Assembly (NCBI RefSeq): GCF_022682495.2
Contig: NC_071398.1
Location: 101,601,880 to 101,665,879, forward strand
Length of the DNA stretch: 64,000 nucleotides
DNA from: Desmodus rotundus
Taxonomy: Eukaryota; Chordata; Mammalia; Chiroptera; Phyllostomidae
Reading direction: 5' to 3'
Under the pieces are notes generated by a model. It did no database searches, was not told where the DNA came from, and worked only from the letters and a program-made list of their open reading frames with translations. Position numbers and translations under genes: made by a program. How positions within the stretch are numbered: position 1 is the stretch's first letter; each line of letters starts with the position of its first letter. Positions 49,101-60,386 of the stretch are shown here, piece after piece.

Positions 49101-52100
49101 ATGGCGGAGAGCAGCGGTCGTACCGCCAAGAGCAGCGGGAGCGGCGCGGGGAAGGGGGCGGTGTCGGCCGAGCAGGTGAGCTACGGAGAGGGGCCAGAGG
49201 GCAGCCCGCTGGGTCCAGAGAGGGCGCCCGCAGCTGCCGCGGGTTTTCTCTCCAGGCCCGCGTTCGCGTGGGCAACGGGGCGGGCAGGGTCCTGGAGAAG
49301 CCCGCGGGGCTCGGAGGGCCGTGAAAGCCACGCCCCTCGGGTGCTGGGAGAGACCCCAGGAAGGGAGCCCCGAGATTCAGGGTCTGGGTGGATTCCCAGG
49401 TCTGATGGGAGATGGGTCCACGCTCTCCCTACTTCTCCGCACCCCTCGACAGGCGTGGCTGGGCACGGCTGCGCGTAAGGAAACCCAGGGGATTAGTCTG
49501 GGGCTGGCCGTGGAGTCGGCTACCTGATCCTGAAAGTAAGTGGACCGTCGTAGTCACTGCAGAGCCACGTGACACACCCACTGGATCAGTCCTGCGTTTC
49601 GTACTATTTTGATTCATTCGAATCATTCGACTGAATTTCTTTAGAGACCAGAAACCCTTTTCTAATCCGAGTTTGCATTTCCCAGTGCCTAACATCGGGA
49701 AATATTTTATAAATTAATCAGAAAGCCCTTTGTGCTTGGGCACCATGATTTGCTAACCTTGGCTAGTGTTTAACGGAGATGAAAAGAACTCTACATAAGA
49801 GGAAGGAAAACAATAGTTAAACAATAGCTCTTTTAATTATAGATTCTTTTACCAGTTATTTGTTGAACAATTACTCAGGCAATGGAATTTGCATGAGGGT
49901 TTTTTAAACTGTCCCTTCCTTGCCATCAAAGAGCTGTAGTCTGTTTAGGGAAGATAAGTTATATAAAATGGTAATGTGAAGCAGAAGAGGTATAAAGTGC
50001 TGTAGGATTTTGAGGAGGGGGGAAGAGAGTTTCAGACGCCAGGGGGGAGGGAAGGGAAAGGAACCTAATGCTTTTTGAGGTTCTGCCATGTGCCAGACAC
50101 TCTGCTGGGTACTGGGAAACAGAAGAATGAAATAGACCTTGTTGTAAAGTTAGCTCACAGACTCGTTTGAGAAAAGACAAACCAAGTCGTAAGATTGACT
50201 GCCCCACACAGGCCCTTATTCGTGGCAGGTAGCGGAGGGACCCCTAGGGAGCATGAGGTTGTGGGATTGGAGCGGGAGGAGGTGGGAAACGGAAGCTGTG
50301 TAAGGTAAGGGGGCTATGACCATAGGAAGTGCTCTGGGGTCAGACACCCGTGTGTTAGGATCACATTTCTACTATTCACTGTCCGTGACCACCCGGGAGT
50401 TACTACTGCTCTTGCCCTTTCCCTCCTGTAAAGACTTAACAGTCCCTGGCTCATCACTGTGTTGTGATTATGAGACAAGACAATGCATGCAGAGTGTTTT
50501 GCGCAACGACCAGGATGCAGCGTGTGTTTAATAAATGCTGGTTGTTTTGTTCTCTAGAAGAAGTGCTCCTTCAGTGCAGTTAAAGGATGAGAGAAGTTAC
50601 TCAAACAAAGAAGAAAGAGAAGGGTTTTCTAGGTAGAGGGAACAGTGTGTCTGAAAGCACTCAGGCGTGAAACTGCCGATGTGTGTGGGATGTAGGTAGA
50701 CAAGTTTTGGAATGGACTGCAAGACTTGGACGTGAAGAAAAAGGGATAAGAGGAATCTAGAGTGTTCTTCAGGTTTCTGTCTTTGATGGATGCTGGTGCC
50801 ATCGGGACTACCGGAAGATGAACAAGTTGGTGGGTAGAAAATAAGTTTATTGGAGGGTTGTAAGTTTGGGTTTCCTGTGCGACATCCCGGTGGAGACATT
50901 TAGTGGTGCTTAGATGTATAAATCTTGAGTTGCAGGAAGAAATCTGAGTTGGAGCTGTAGGTTACAAAATTCTGAGTTTGTGGATGGGAGACTCAGCCAT
51001 GGTTATGGATGGAATCATCTGGGGTTTGTTCAAAAAGGGGAAAAAGAAGCAAATGGTGGTGGAGAAAGAGAATCCCTCAGAAGAGACGGAGGAATTGTGG
51101 TCATTGAGTTTTGAGACCGTGGAGATCACTGGGTGAAAAATGCAAGATTTATGGTGGCTGCAGATTGGAGTCACAGCAAGATGGAAGCGTTAACACATTG
51201 TGCTGAGCACTGGACTTGCTTATCTTCTGTCACCTAATTACTGTCACTTGAAGTAGGGTGTAATGTCCTTCGGTGAATAATGACAGCTGAGCTTGGAGGC
51301 TTCGGTTAACTTACCCAAAGCACCTAGAAGACCAGGGCTTCTCCCTGAGGGACCTGGCAGTCAGGCCTGTTTTTCCCACTTACCCGTGATCACATCAGGG
51401 AGGCGGGAGCTGAGCCGGAGAGCTGGGGCAGTGGAACCAGGGTGAGAAGGGAGAGCTGGGAAGGCCTAGGTGGGCATGGAGTGCAGTGACTGTTTCATGA
51501 AATCATGAGGTGTGCGTTAGAAAGAGGTCCTGAAAGTAAATTGAATCTTCACACAGCAAAGATTATGGGACTTCTTTTTTTTTTTAAGTCCTCATCAGAG
51601 GACATGCTTACTGATTTTAGAGATAGGGGGAGGGAGGGAGAGAGAGGGGGCGAGGAACATTGATTGGTTGACTCTCACATGTGCCCTGACTGGGGATGGA
51701 ACCTGCAACCCAGGCTCTTGGCCTTATCAGGAATCAAACGTGCAACCTTTTGGTTTATAGGATGAAGCTCCGGCCGAGCCACACCAACCAGGGCAAATTT
51801 GGGACTTTTTATTGTAAACAGTGAGGGAGTCACAGAAGGATGTGTTATACTGTTGATTTGTTTTCTGTTACAGTGTAAAATATGTGCATTGTGGAAAATG
51901 TAGAAAACTCAGGAAGAGGAACAAAATAAGAAATAAATTACCCATGATCTTGCTATCAGGAGAGAACTGTTCTTACTGTTTTGGAGTATATCTGAGAGTA
52001 TGCAGACACTTAATGGGTTTGTATGTGTGTGTGTAGATGAAAGGGGAGGAAATGTGTGTTTTACATATTTATGTATTTTATAAAATTAGTATTATACAAT

Positions 52101-55100
52101 ATATACTGTTTTGTAATCTGCTTTTCAAGCCTAATAACATATCATGAACATTTTTCTGTGTCATCAAGTGTTAGGAAAGTTAAAATGATACGAGTGTATG
52201 GGATGGATGTGGGGAGTCCAAAAATGGGGAGACGGTTTGGAAGACTGGCCGTGGTTGAGACAAGAAGTGGTGAGGCCCGAACCAGGGGGTGTCAGTGAGC
52301 CTGAGAAAATCGCTGAGGTGGGTGCATTAGATTCAGCAGTTGACTGGAAAGAGTGTGTCCAAAGTGGAAGCAGGGTTTTCTACCTGGAGGGCTAGAGCAG
52401 TGTCCTTCGCAGAAGTAGGGGAGACAGGGAGAGGCACCGTTTAAAATGGGGTAAAGGAGGATCAGCTCAGCTCTGAAAGACCTGAGTTTAAGGTATCCAC
52501 AGGGCACTTAGGTGAGATGTTCTGTAATAATAGCAGCTGCTGTTTATTGACGATCTGCTATATGCCGGGCAGATTGGGAGAGGTCAGCAGGGACCAGGTC
52601 TTCATGGGACTTCTTTCTGCTATTTGGAGTTTGGGGTTTGTCCTGATGTGAGCAGTGGGAGCCATTGAAGGTTTCGGTATAGGAGTAATGTGGTGAGATT
52701 TGAGTTCTAGGTCAGTTGTGCTGCAGTGTGGGCAGTGGGTTGAGGGGCACACCTGGAGGCAGTGCAGAACTGGGGGCGGGTGGCTGGGGGGCAGCAGGAG
52801 CCCGTGGGAGGGCACATGGACGGAAGTGCATGGATTGCGCGTGTTTGGCAGGTGAGATCCAGTGGGTGTGGATAGTCTGGGGTTAAGATCTCTTCCCACT
52901 CTAAAAATCGTAAGTTGAAATGACAGAAGCACCGTTAGACCTCTGGGGAAACAGGTATAACCGTAACAGTGCTGGTAGCACCGTAGATTCATGTGGCCGC
53001 CTCGGGGGAGCTGGACAGCAGTGTGCGGGGGGCTGCGTCACGTCACCGCCCTTTTGACTCATTCGTCTTACTTTTGGCAGTACGATTCAAGAAATGGCTG
53101 TAAAAAGTTTTTTAATTGTATTTTATGGATTATGCTATTACAGTTGTCCTGTTTCTCCCCCTTTGGCCCCCTCCACCCAGCACCCCCACTCCCTCAGGCA
53201 CTGCCCCCACCATTGCTCACGTCCACAGATTGAGTGTGTACGTTCTTTGGCTGCGCCGTTTCCTACACTGTACTTCACATCCCCATGGTTATTCTGTAAC
53301 TACCTATTTGTGCTTCTTTTTTTTAAAGGTTTCTTCATTTATGTATTTAGATTGTATTTATTTACATTTAGAAGGGAGGGAGAAAGAGAGGGAGAGAAAC
53401 ATCAGTGTGTGGTTGCCTCTCACACACCCCCAGCTGGGGACCTGACTGGCAACCCAGGTGTGTGCCCTGACTGGCAATCAAACCAGTGACCTTTTGGGTT
53501 GCAGGCCGGTGCTCCGTCCACTGAGCCACACCAGCCAGGGCCCTCTTTGTACTTCGTAATCCCCTCACCTCTCACCCCTTCCCCCACACCCTTCTCCCAT
53601 GTGGCAGCCATCAAAATGCTCTCCGCATCTATGATTCTGTGAGTCTCTGTTCTTGTTTGCTTAGGTTATTTTTTTCATTCAGTTGTTGATAGGTGTGTAT
53701 TTATTTCCATTTTATTGTTTATAGTTTTGATCTTCCTTAAATAAGTCCCTTTAATATTTCATATAATAATGGTTTGGTAATGATGGACTCCTTTAAAATT
53801 TTCTTGTCTGGGAAGCTCTTTTTCTGCCCTTCGATGCTAAGTGAAAGCTTTGCTGGGTGGAGCAGTCTTGGCTGTAGGTCCTTGCTTTTCGGGACTTGAC
53901 TGTTTCTTGCCAACCCCTTCGAGCTGCAGAGTCTCTTTGAGAAACCAGCTGACAGCCCTACAGGGACTGCCCTGTGGGTAACTGTCTGCTTTCCTCTTCC
54001 TGCTTTTAAGAGTCTCTCTTTACCTTTAAACTTTGGCGTTTTCATTATGATGTGTCTCGGCGTGGGCCCCTTTGCATCCATCTTGTTTGGGACTCTCTGT
54101 ACTTCCTGGACTTGCGTGTCTATTTCTTTCACCAAATTAGGGAATTTTTCTTTCATTATTTTGTCAAATAGGTTTCCAGCTTCTTGCTCTTTCTCTTCTC
54201 CTTCTGGCACCCCTATGATGGGAATGTTGGACCTCTTGTGGTTGTCCCAGAGGCTGCTTATACTATCCTCATTTTGGGGGGGGGCGGTTCTCTTTTCTTC
54301 TTGTTCTGATTGGTTGTTTTTTGCTTCCTTCTGTTTTATGTCATTGATTTGATTCTCGGCTTCATACACTCTACTGTTGTTTCCCTGCAAACTGTTCTTT
54401 ATTTCAATTAGTGTATCTTTTGTTTCTGACAGGGTCTTCTTTCTGCTGCTGAGGTCCTCGCTGAGTTCCTGGAGCATCTTGATCACCAGCATTTTGAACT
54501 CTGCGTCTGATTGGTTGCTTATCTCCATTTTGTTTAGCTCTTTTTCTGGAATTACGATCTTTTCTTTCATTTGGGCCACATTTCTTTGTCTCCTCATTTT
54601 GGCAGCCTCCCTGTGTTTGTTTCTATGTATTAGGTAGAGCTGCTATGACTCTAGGTCTTGGTAGTATGGCCTAATGCAGTAGGTGTCCTGTGGGGTCCAG
54701 TGGCACAGCCTCCCCTATCAACCAAGCTGGGTACTCGAGGTTTGCCCTCTGTGTGGGCCGAGTACACCCTCCTCTTGTGGTTGAGCCTTGGTTGCTGTTG
54801 GCAGATCAATGAGAGGGATTTACCCAGGCCAGTTAGCTTCAAGGAGTGGCTATGACCACTGACCACCAGTCTCCACTCTCCGTGGAGGATCAGCTGTGCA
54901 GGGGCAGGGTGCTGGTGCTCCGACATGGTCTGTAGCTGTCCACTGGGTGCACTGGCCCTGGGGTTTCCCGGGTAGTGCAGGCCAAGGTCAGCCCCCACCT
55001 GTGTTTTGCCTGGGGCCACCCTGCCTGAGCTTAAAGCAATCTGAGGTGGCTGCTACTTGTGCTGGACTTGGACATTCCCAGGAGAAGCAGAGCTGTGAAT

Positions 55101-58100
55101 CTAGGCTGGCTGCTGCTGGTGCCAGGACTGGGGCTCACTGAGGCCAGCTGCTGCTTGTTTGAGAGGATATAGGAAGTTGTGCAGCATGAGCCAAGACCAG
55201 CCATTCCTATGGAGAAACAGCTTGGGTGGGCCTATAAGTTGGGTGGGGCAGAGTCTCTGGAGATCTCCAAGGCATGTCTAACAGTGTTAGGTTGTGGGAG
55301 TCTCAGATGTGGCACCAGTCTACCAGGTCTGTGGGGGAAGGGTTTAGGAAAGGGACAATGTCCTCTGCTCACCTTGATGCCAGACACCCCAGTTTCTCCC
55401 AGTATGCCACTGGTGCCCTTCAAGCTGCCATCCCGTTGCTGGAGCTCAGAGGGCATGAGTCTGAGTAGGTGAGTCTTTAAGAGGAACTGATTGGGCTCCA
55501 GGAGTTTCTTCCACTGACTCAGTCCCTGCTGGTTTTTGCAGCCAGCAGTTGTGGGGACTTACCTTCTTGGCACTGGAACCCTGGACTGGGGGGCCTGGCG
55601 TGGGTTTGGGACTCCTTGCTCCTGAGGTATCCCTCCCAAGTTTTCATCCACTGTGCGTGGGTGAGGGAGCAGCCTGTTGGGTCTGCGCCCCCCAGCAGTC
55701 TAGAGGGTGGTTCAGAGTGGCGGCCGCTCTGTGTTTTCGTTGTGATTGTGATGGGGTTGTGCGAAGAGGCACGCTGTGTCTGCCTGCACTGCTGTCCTGA
55801 CCAGAAGTCCCCCCAGGGCTGCGAAAGTTTTGTTTTTTGTTCATGTATCTAAAATCATGCTATTTATTCCTGAAGTACTAGAAACAATCTTAAACCTAAC
55901 AGAGGAACAGTTCGTTCTAAAGAAATGTATGAATAGAGTATAAACAGTGTAGCCCTTAAACACAAGAAAGCCGCGTCCTGCAGGTGGGTCGATAGAGAAA
56001 GCACACCTGCAGAGGGGAAGATACACCTCGCCATGGAAAAAGAAAGGCATTCTGCTGTTTGCAACAGCGTGGACAGACCTCGAGGATGCCACGTTAAGTG
56101 AGAATAAGTCGCAGAAAGACAAGTGTAGTGTGATCTCGCTTATGTGTGGATCTGCAGACACCTGACTTGGAAACGGGGAGTGTGGGGGGGGCAGGCGGGG
56201 GGAGTGGAGGTGGTTGATGGGAACTGGCTTGCGGGTGTGAGGCGAGGGAGCTCTGGGATGTGACCGGTTCACAGCCCTGCACTGTGTGCGAGGGAGTCGC
56301 TGAGAGAGGAGATGGCGAATGTTCTTGCCCCCAAAATGAAATAGACGGCTATGTAGAGTGACAGGTGCGTTTGTTGACTGTAGTGTGGTCATCATTTTGC
56401 ACTGTGACAGGGGTGTCCAGCCCGTGGGCCGCGTGCAGCGCAGGGTCGGCCTATTTTGCATTTACGTTAGAGTGAAGTTGCAGTTAGCTGCTAAGAGATT
56501 TTGTTTCCTTTAGGTGCACCAGTGGCTGAAATTTTCCATAATAACTGTGGGTAACTCATACATTTAAATAGATTAATTTTAGTTTGGTATTTGATTAATA
56601 GTTTGTAAACTGGACCAAGAGGAAATAGGAGTTGTTAATTAGCAAGAATGGTTGAAGAACATTAAAAAACTTTTTTGACTTTCGTTAAAGAGTAGATTCA
56701 TACTAATTTAGCACAAAAAGATCAGGCCTCAGAGATTTTAGACACTTACTGGTGAGCTGATTCCATTGATGAATCTAACAGCCATGCACCCAGCAGAGTG
56801 TCGTTTGGGTGCTGCGGGAACCTCTAGAACCTGGTTTTGTTGTGGGATCTTCTTGGATGGAACGATGTTGACCGTGGAGAGGCCGCTTGTGTGAGTGGGG
56901 ACGCTGGCAGTGCCAGGAAGGGAGCCGCCTGTGGGGGAGCTGGTCTCCATCATTGGCACGAATGGCCAAAGTAGATGGAGAGGAAAGGGCGGGGTGGAGA
57001 GGGCAGTGAGCCCTGGTGGGGGACACCAGGCTCCTGAGGCCATTAAGTGGAAGGGAGGTGGGGTGCACATGTCAGCCGTGGGGTGATATCACTGTGTGCG
57101 AGCTTGCAGAGGGAGGTGACGGTGGGGACCCTCACAGAGAGGAGGGCTTAGGCCCCTGGGTGTCCTGAGACTGGAGAGGGTCCAAGAGAGTGAGACTCAG
57201 ACATTGGTGTGAGTGCTCGGCCCCTGCTCTCAGCTGGTCGGGAGCGTCTGAGGCAGGGAGTGGAGGGGAGGCCACGGTCCGCACTGCTGCCTGCAGAGCC
57301 ATCCACACACCATTGGTCCACATGACAGAGAAGCTTCAGGAAGTAGGCACCTCGGCTCTCCGACTACAGAATGACATGTGACGTCTTTCTAGAAATGCCA
57401 AGGCCTGGGCCTCACCCCCAGTGACTTTGCAGCAGTTTGAGGCTCTGGTGTCCATGTTTTTGCAATGCTCTGCCGGTGGCTCGACCTGCAGCCAGAGTTG
57501 AGAACCGTCCTGTTAGACGTCTGTCCAAGGTCCTGAGCCCGTAAGTGGCAGAGACAAAATGTGATACCTGTTGCTGCCAACACCCCACCCGCACCCACCA
57601 TCGTCCCTAGCAGCGTGCCCTGCCTTCCAGACACAGCCCCCAGAGCGCTGCGCCGGGCGGTGCTGAGGGAGGTGCTGCTAGCGCCGGGTCTGGTTCGCAC
57701 AGCTCTGCTGCTCTCCTCCCTGTCTGGGGAGCAAGGGGCCATAGCAGTCACGTCTCTGAGCCTTTACATGTGGTGTTTCTTTTTTTCATGTATTTTTACT
57801 TTTTTAATGTTATTCGAGTACGGTTGTCTCAGCATGGGATGTTTCTTGTGCTCTTTTCAGCCCCCACCCTTCCCCGATTTCTGGCCCCCCAGGCTGCAGT
57901 TGGGCAGCAGCCCGCAGGGAGCTCCACCCTGTAGGGTGTGCAGGCTGCAGAAGGCGTCTGTGGGCAGCTTCGCTTTTCTTCTTTGTTAAGGATTGCTGTA
58001 GGGTGGTGGGTAGTCTGCACAGTTGAACCCTGAAAAGAAAGGTCAGATAACTAGTTCACACAAAGGACAACCAGGTGTCTTAGCTCCAACTGACTTCTGT

Positions 58101-59993
58101 CCCTGTGCCTCTCCACCCAAAATCAAACTTCTCTGGGCAGACTCGGGCATAGAAAAGGTCGCCATTCCTGTGGTCGGGAGCAAGGGCCCTGCGAGTGGTA
58201 GCCCTGCAAGAACCCCTGTGTTACGGGGCAGTCCGCCAGGGGGCTGGCTGCTGGGCAGACCCAGGCAGGGGCAGTCATCACAAAGCCTTTCCTGACCCCC
58301 TTGCCTGCAAGCTCTAGGGAGTAGGCACCACCATCTGCATTCCTCAGGGGAGAAAGCGGAGGCTCCAGCTTAATCCACTAGCTCTCTGACTGTAGAATTA
58401 CATGAGAGACCTTTCTAGAAATACCAAGGCCTGGGCCTCCCCCTCCTCTGTCAGAGCGCCTGTGGCTTTTCACCCCATCCCTGTGTTGCAGATGCCAGCT
58501 CTTCACCAGCGGGTACTGCAGGTGGGCCAGCAGGGGTCTCACCCAGCACAGGCACTCAGGCAGTATTTGGTGCGTGGCATTCCAGGCAGACCTAAGTAGG
58601 AATTGCAAACATGGTCCCCTCCTTTTCCTGGGCAGGTGCCCCCACTGCAGCTCTGTAAAGGTCCTGTGCTGTGTCTTGACCCTATGTCACTTCCATGGTG
58701 TGTTCCCTCCCTGTGTCTCTCCCCTTAGGTGATTGCTGGCTTCAACCGCCTTCGGCAGGAACAGCGGGGCCTAGCGTCCAAGGCGGCCGAGCTGGAGATG
58801 GAACTGAATGAGCACAGGTGAGGCATCTGGAGGTGCTGATGGTAGGGAGTTGGACGGCCCTTTTGTGGGGCGGGGCTGCATGGCACGGGCCTTCATTCTG
58901 AGACCCTGCCCCATCGTCTTGCCCCAGCCTGGTGATTGACACCCTGAAGGAGGTAGATGAAACCCGCAAATGCTTCCGCATGGTTGGAGGGGTGCTGGTG
59001 GAGCGCACTGTCAAAGAGGTGCTGCCTGCCCTGGAGAACAACAAGGAGCAGGTGAGCAAGGGCCCCTGAGGAGAGAGCTGGGCAATGAGGGGACAAGGGA
59101 GAGGCCAGGCGGGGGAAAGCCTGAGTCAGAGCTCATGTTGCGGGCTGTGCCCTGTAGCTGCACAGGGCCCAGCTCCCAGACCAGAGGGCTGGGAGGCGGC
59201 GGTGTGCCTCTTCCCATGGGAGCCGACCGCTGGGGTGCCAGGAAGCAAGGCGCTGAGGGCAGGGTTTCCCGTGGTGGAGCCCACAGACACCTGCCCCTAC
59301 ATCACCGGGAGGACTGGTTTGACATGCGGCTTGTCCACCCCCTTCTGATGTGTAGCCTTTAGAAGTGGGGCCAGTGAAGAGGCATTTTAAACACAAGCAG
59401 CCCAGCCCTGGCTGGTGTGGCTCAGTGGACTGAGCACTGGCCTGTGAACCAAAAGGTCGCTGGTTCGTTTCTTGGTAAGAGCACATGCCTGTGTTACAGG
59501 CCAGGACCCCTGCTGGGGGTGTGTGGCCAATGGCGGGTGTTCTCTCCCTCTCCTCCTCCCTCACCTTCTCTCTCTAAAAATAAATAAATAAGTAATCTTT
59601 AAAAAAAAAAAAACAGCAGCCCAGGTAATTCTCATATGCACTAAGGTTCCTGAACCATCGCGGTTGAGAAGGGAGTAACGGGAGTCACCACAAGCGTGTG
59701 GGCTCCGCTGCCAGGTTAGGCTGGGGTCAGGGGTCAGAGGTGTCACCTCTTCCCCACTCCCCCAGCCGCTCTCCCCCAGGTGGGACATGATGTGATCATG
59801 TCTGCTGCTTGCCCTCCAGATACAGAAGATCATCGAGACCCTGACCCAGCAGCTTCAGGCAAAGGGAAAAGAACTAAATGAATTCCGGGAAAAGCACAAC
59901 ATCCGTCTCATGGGGGAAGAGGAGAAGCCAGCCCAGGAAGACGCAGAGGGGGCGGGGGCCAAGGCCAGCTCTGCAGGGGTGCTGGTTTCCTAG
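49101..59993 (+). CDS. PFDN2: PFDN2, prefoldin subunit 2
   Basis: Beta-type subunit of the hexameric prefoldin chaperone, which hands nascent actin and tubulin to the CCT chaperonin; also part of the URI/R2TP-like complex. Coding exons: 49101-49175, 58729-58817, 58928-59051, 59820-59993; 153 codons, against 154 in human (from memory). The start gives MAESSGRTAKSSGSG, a flexible tail. Two coiled-coil helices (EQVIAGFNRLRQEQRG ... LNEH and NKEQIQKIIETLTQQLQ) flank the beta-hairpin strands (CFRMVGGVLVERTVKEVLP). The acidic C-terminus ends AGVLVS. The 9.5 kb first intron is far larger than the rest and full of repeats. Phases agree and all sites are GT-AG. Confidence 0.98.
50300..50545 (+). repeat. 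MIR-like element
   Basis: Ordered weak matches: CTGGGGTCAGACACCCGTGTG, TCCTGTAAAGACTTAACAG, ATTATGAGACAAGACAATGC, TTAATAAATGCTGG. Confidence 0.55.
51569..51795 (-). mobile_element. VES-related SINE, antisense
   Basis: Poly-T start, GACTGATTTTAGAGATAGGG-like tail, GAGGAACATTGATTGG, TGTGCCCTGACTGGGGATGG, and a head ending GAGCCACACCAACCAGGGC. An extra segment (TTGGCCTTATCAGGAATC) hints at a variant subfamily. Confidence 0.8.
53317..53545 (-). mobile_element. VES SINE nested in the half-L1 3'UTR
   Basis: Antisense copy with TTTTTTTTAAAGG start, GAGAGAAACATCAGTGTGTGG, TGCCCTGACTGGCAATCAAA, GAGCCACACCAGCCAGGGC. Flanked by near-perfect 10-base target duplications, TTTGTGCTTC (53307-53316) and TTTGTACTTC (53546-53555). 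Confidence 0.88.
53737..54597 (-). CDS. LINE-1-type ORF1 protein, intact, 286 codons
   Basis: Open frame from ATG to stop with no internal break. Residues about 15-115 are charged and heptad-like (coiled-coil trimerisation region: LVIKMLQELSEDLSSRKK). Residues about 117-205 match the L1 ORF1 RNA-recognition domain (SNIPIIGVPEGEEKE, RHIIMKTPKFKGKERLLKAG). Residues about 206-286 match the C-terminal domain (LQPRLLHPAKLSLSIEG, KKSFPDKK). In autonomous L1 this protein is an RNA-binding chaperone of the retrotransposition particle. Here it is inside and antisense to a PFDN2 intron, and whether it is expressed is unknown. Confidence 0.8.
   Translation of the reverse strand: MRRQRNVAQMKEKIVIPEKELNKMEISNQSDAEFKMLVIKMLQELSEDLSSRKKTLSETKDTLIEIKNSLQGNNSRVYEAENQINDIKQKEAKNNQSEQEEKRTAPPQNEDSISSLWDNHKRSNIPIIGVPEGEEKEQEAGNLFDKIMKEKFPNLVKEIDTQVQEVQRVPNKMDAKGPTPRHIIMKTPKFKGKERLLKAGRGKQTVTHRAVPVGLSAGFSKRLCSSKGLARNSQVPKSKDLQPRLLHPAKLSLSIEGQKKSFPDKKILKESIITKPLLYEILKGLI
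56030..56420 (+). mobile_element. LINE-1 3' end, sense, decayed
   Basis: TTTGCAACAGCGTGGACAGACC, TTAAGTGAGAATAAGTCGCAG, GTGATCTCGCTTATGTGTGG and later GTAGTGTGGTCATCATTTTGC keep the order of common mammalian L1 3'UTRs. Confidence 0.6.
57776..57905 (-). mobile_element. LINE-1 3'UTR fragment, antisense
   Basis: TTTTTCATGTATTTTTACTT then AATGTTATTCGAGTACGGTTG and a C-rich stretch, resembling antisense bat L1 tails as in 53110-53200. Confidence 0.5.
59052..59819 (+). other. PFDN2: PFDN2 last intron
   Basis: Carries one young SINE (59406-59614); otherwise unique sequence with no exon seen. Confidence 0.7.
59406..59614 (+). mobile_element. VES SINE, full length, perfect target duplications
   Basis: Head CCCTGGCTGGTGTGGCTCAG, B-box region AAGGTCGCTGGTTCG, GCACATGCCTGTGTTACAGG, tail TCTCTCTAAAAATAAATAAA and a run of about 13 A. 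Flanked by identical 10-mers AGCAGCCCAG at 59396-59405 and 59615-59624. It is the best-preserved copy here and the reference for the others. Confidence 0.92.
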
Positions 59994-60092
59994 GGACCAA
60001 GGCCTTTGCGTGTTTTCCTGCCCTGACTCCCCTTCCTTCTGATTTCTCTTTGTTGTTATTACTTTCTCTGCTATTGTAATATTTTTTTGTTA

Positions 60093-60098
60093 ATTAAA
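60093..60098 (+). terminator. PFDN2: PFDN2 poly(A) signal ATTAAA
   Basis: ATTAAA 100 bases after the TAG stop, in TTTGTTAATTAAATGTTTTGG. It gives a very short 3'UTR. Confidence 0.75.
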
Positions 60099-60304
60099 TG
60101 TTTTGGTCAGAATGCTGAGCTCTAGCCTGGAACCTTCTCCCACTGCGAGGGGCGGGGTTCGCTGGGGCAGGGGAAGCACTGGTGTGAGGCTGTGGCTCCA
60201 GCCTCAGAGGAAACCCACACTCCTTTCCCTTGCATTCACAGGTGTCTGCTTTTCGCTTCCCAACCCCAGAGACTCAGACACAGACTCTGACTCTTAGGTT
60301 GAAA

Positions 60305-60310
60305 TTTAAT
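60305..60310 (-). terminator. KLHDC9: KLHDC9 poly(A) signal (ATTAAA on minus)
   Basis: TTTAAT on plus, about 77 bases downstream of the KLHDC9 stop; 207 bases from the convergent PFDN2 signal. Confidence 0.65.
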
Positions 60311-60386
60311 AAACATTTGATGTGAGGCAGGCAGCTCTAGTAATAACACTGTGAGGCCTGACCGTGCGCCCTGGCGCCACAGTTCC

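Larger units (their letters stand above)
53097..55815 (-). mobile_element. ORF1-only LINE-1 derivative (half-L1, HAL1-like)
   Basis: Read on the minus strand: an L1-type 5'UTR (about 55815-54598), an intact ORF1 (54597-53737), then immediately a 3'UTR resembling bat L1 tails, ending near an A-rich stretch at about 53097-53110. No endonuclease or reverse-transcriptase (ORF2) sequence lies between ORF1 and the 3'UTR. That is the layout described for HAL1 elements. An SINE interrupts the 3'UTR at 53317-53545. Borders are approximate, and clear target duplications were not found. Confidence 0.7.
49176..58728 (+). other. PFDN2: PFDN2 first intron, repeat-rich
   Basis: Contains a MIR, an old interspersed repeat (about 50600-51150), two SINEs, an ORF1-only LINE derivative and further L1 tails (all listed). 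Stretches 49330-50300, 51150-51560, 51800-53090, 56420-57770 and 57910-58700 show no gene. Confidence 0.7.
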
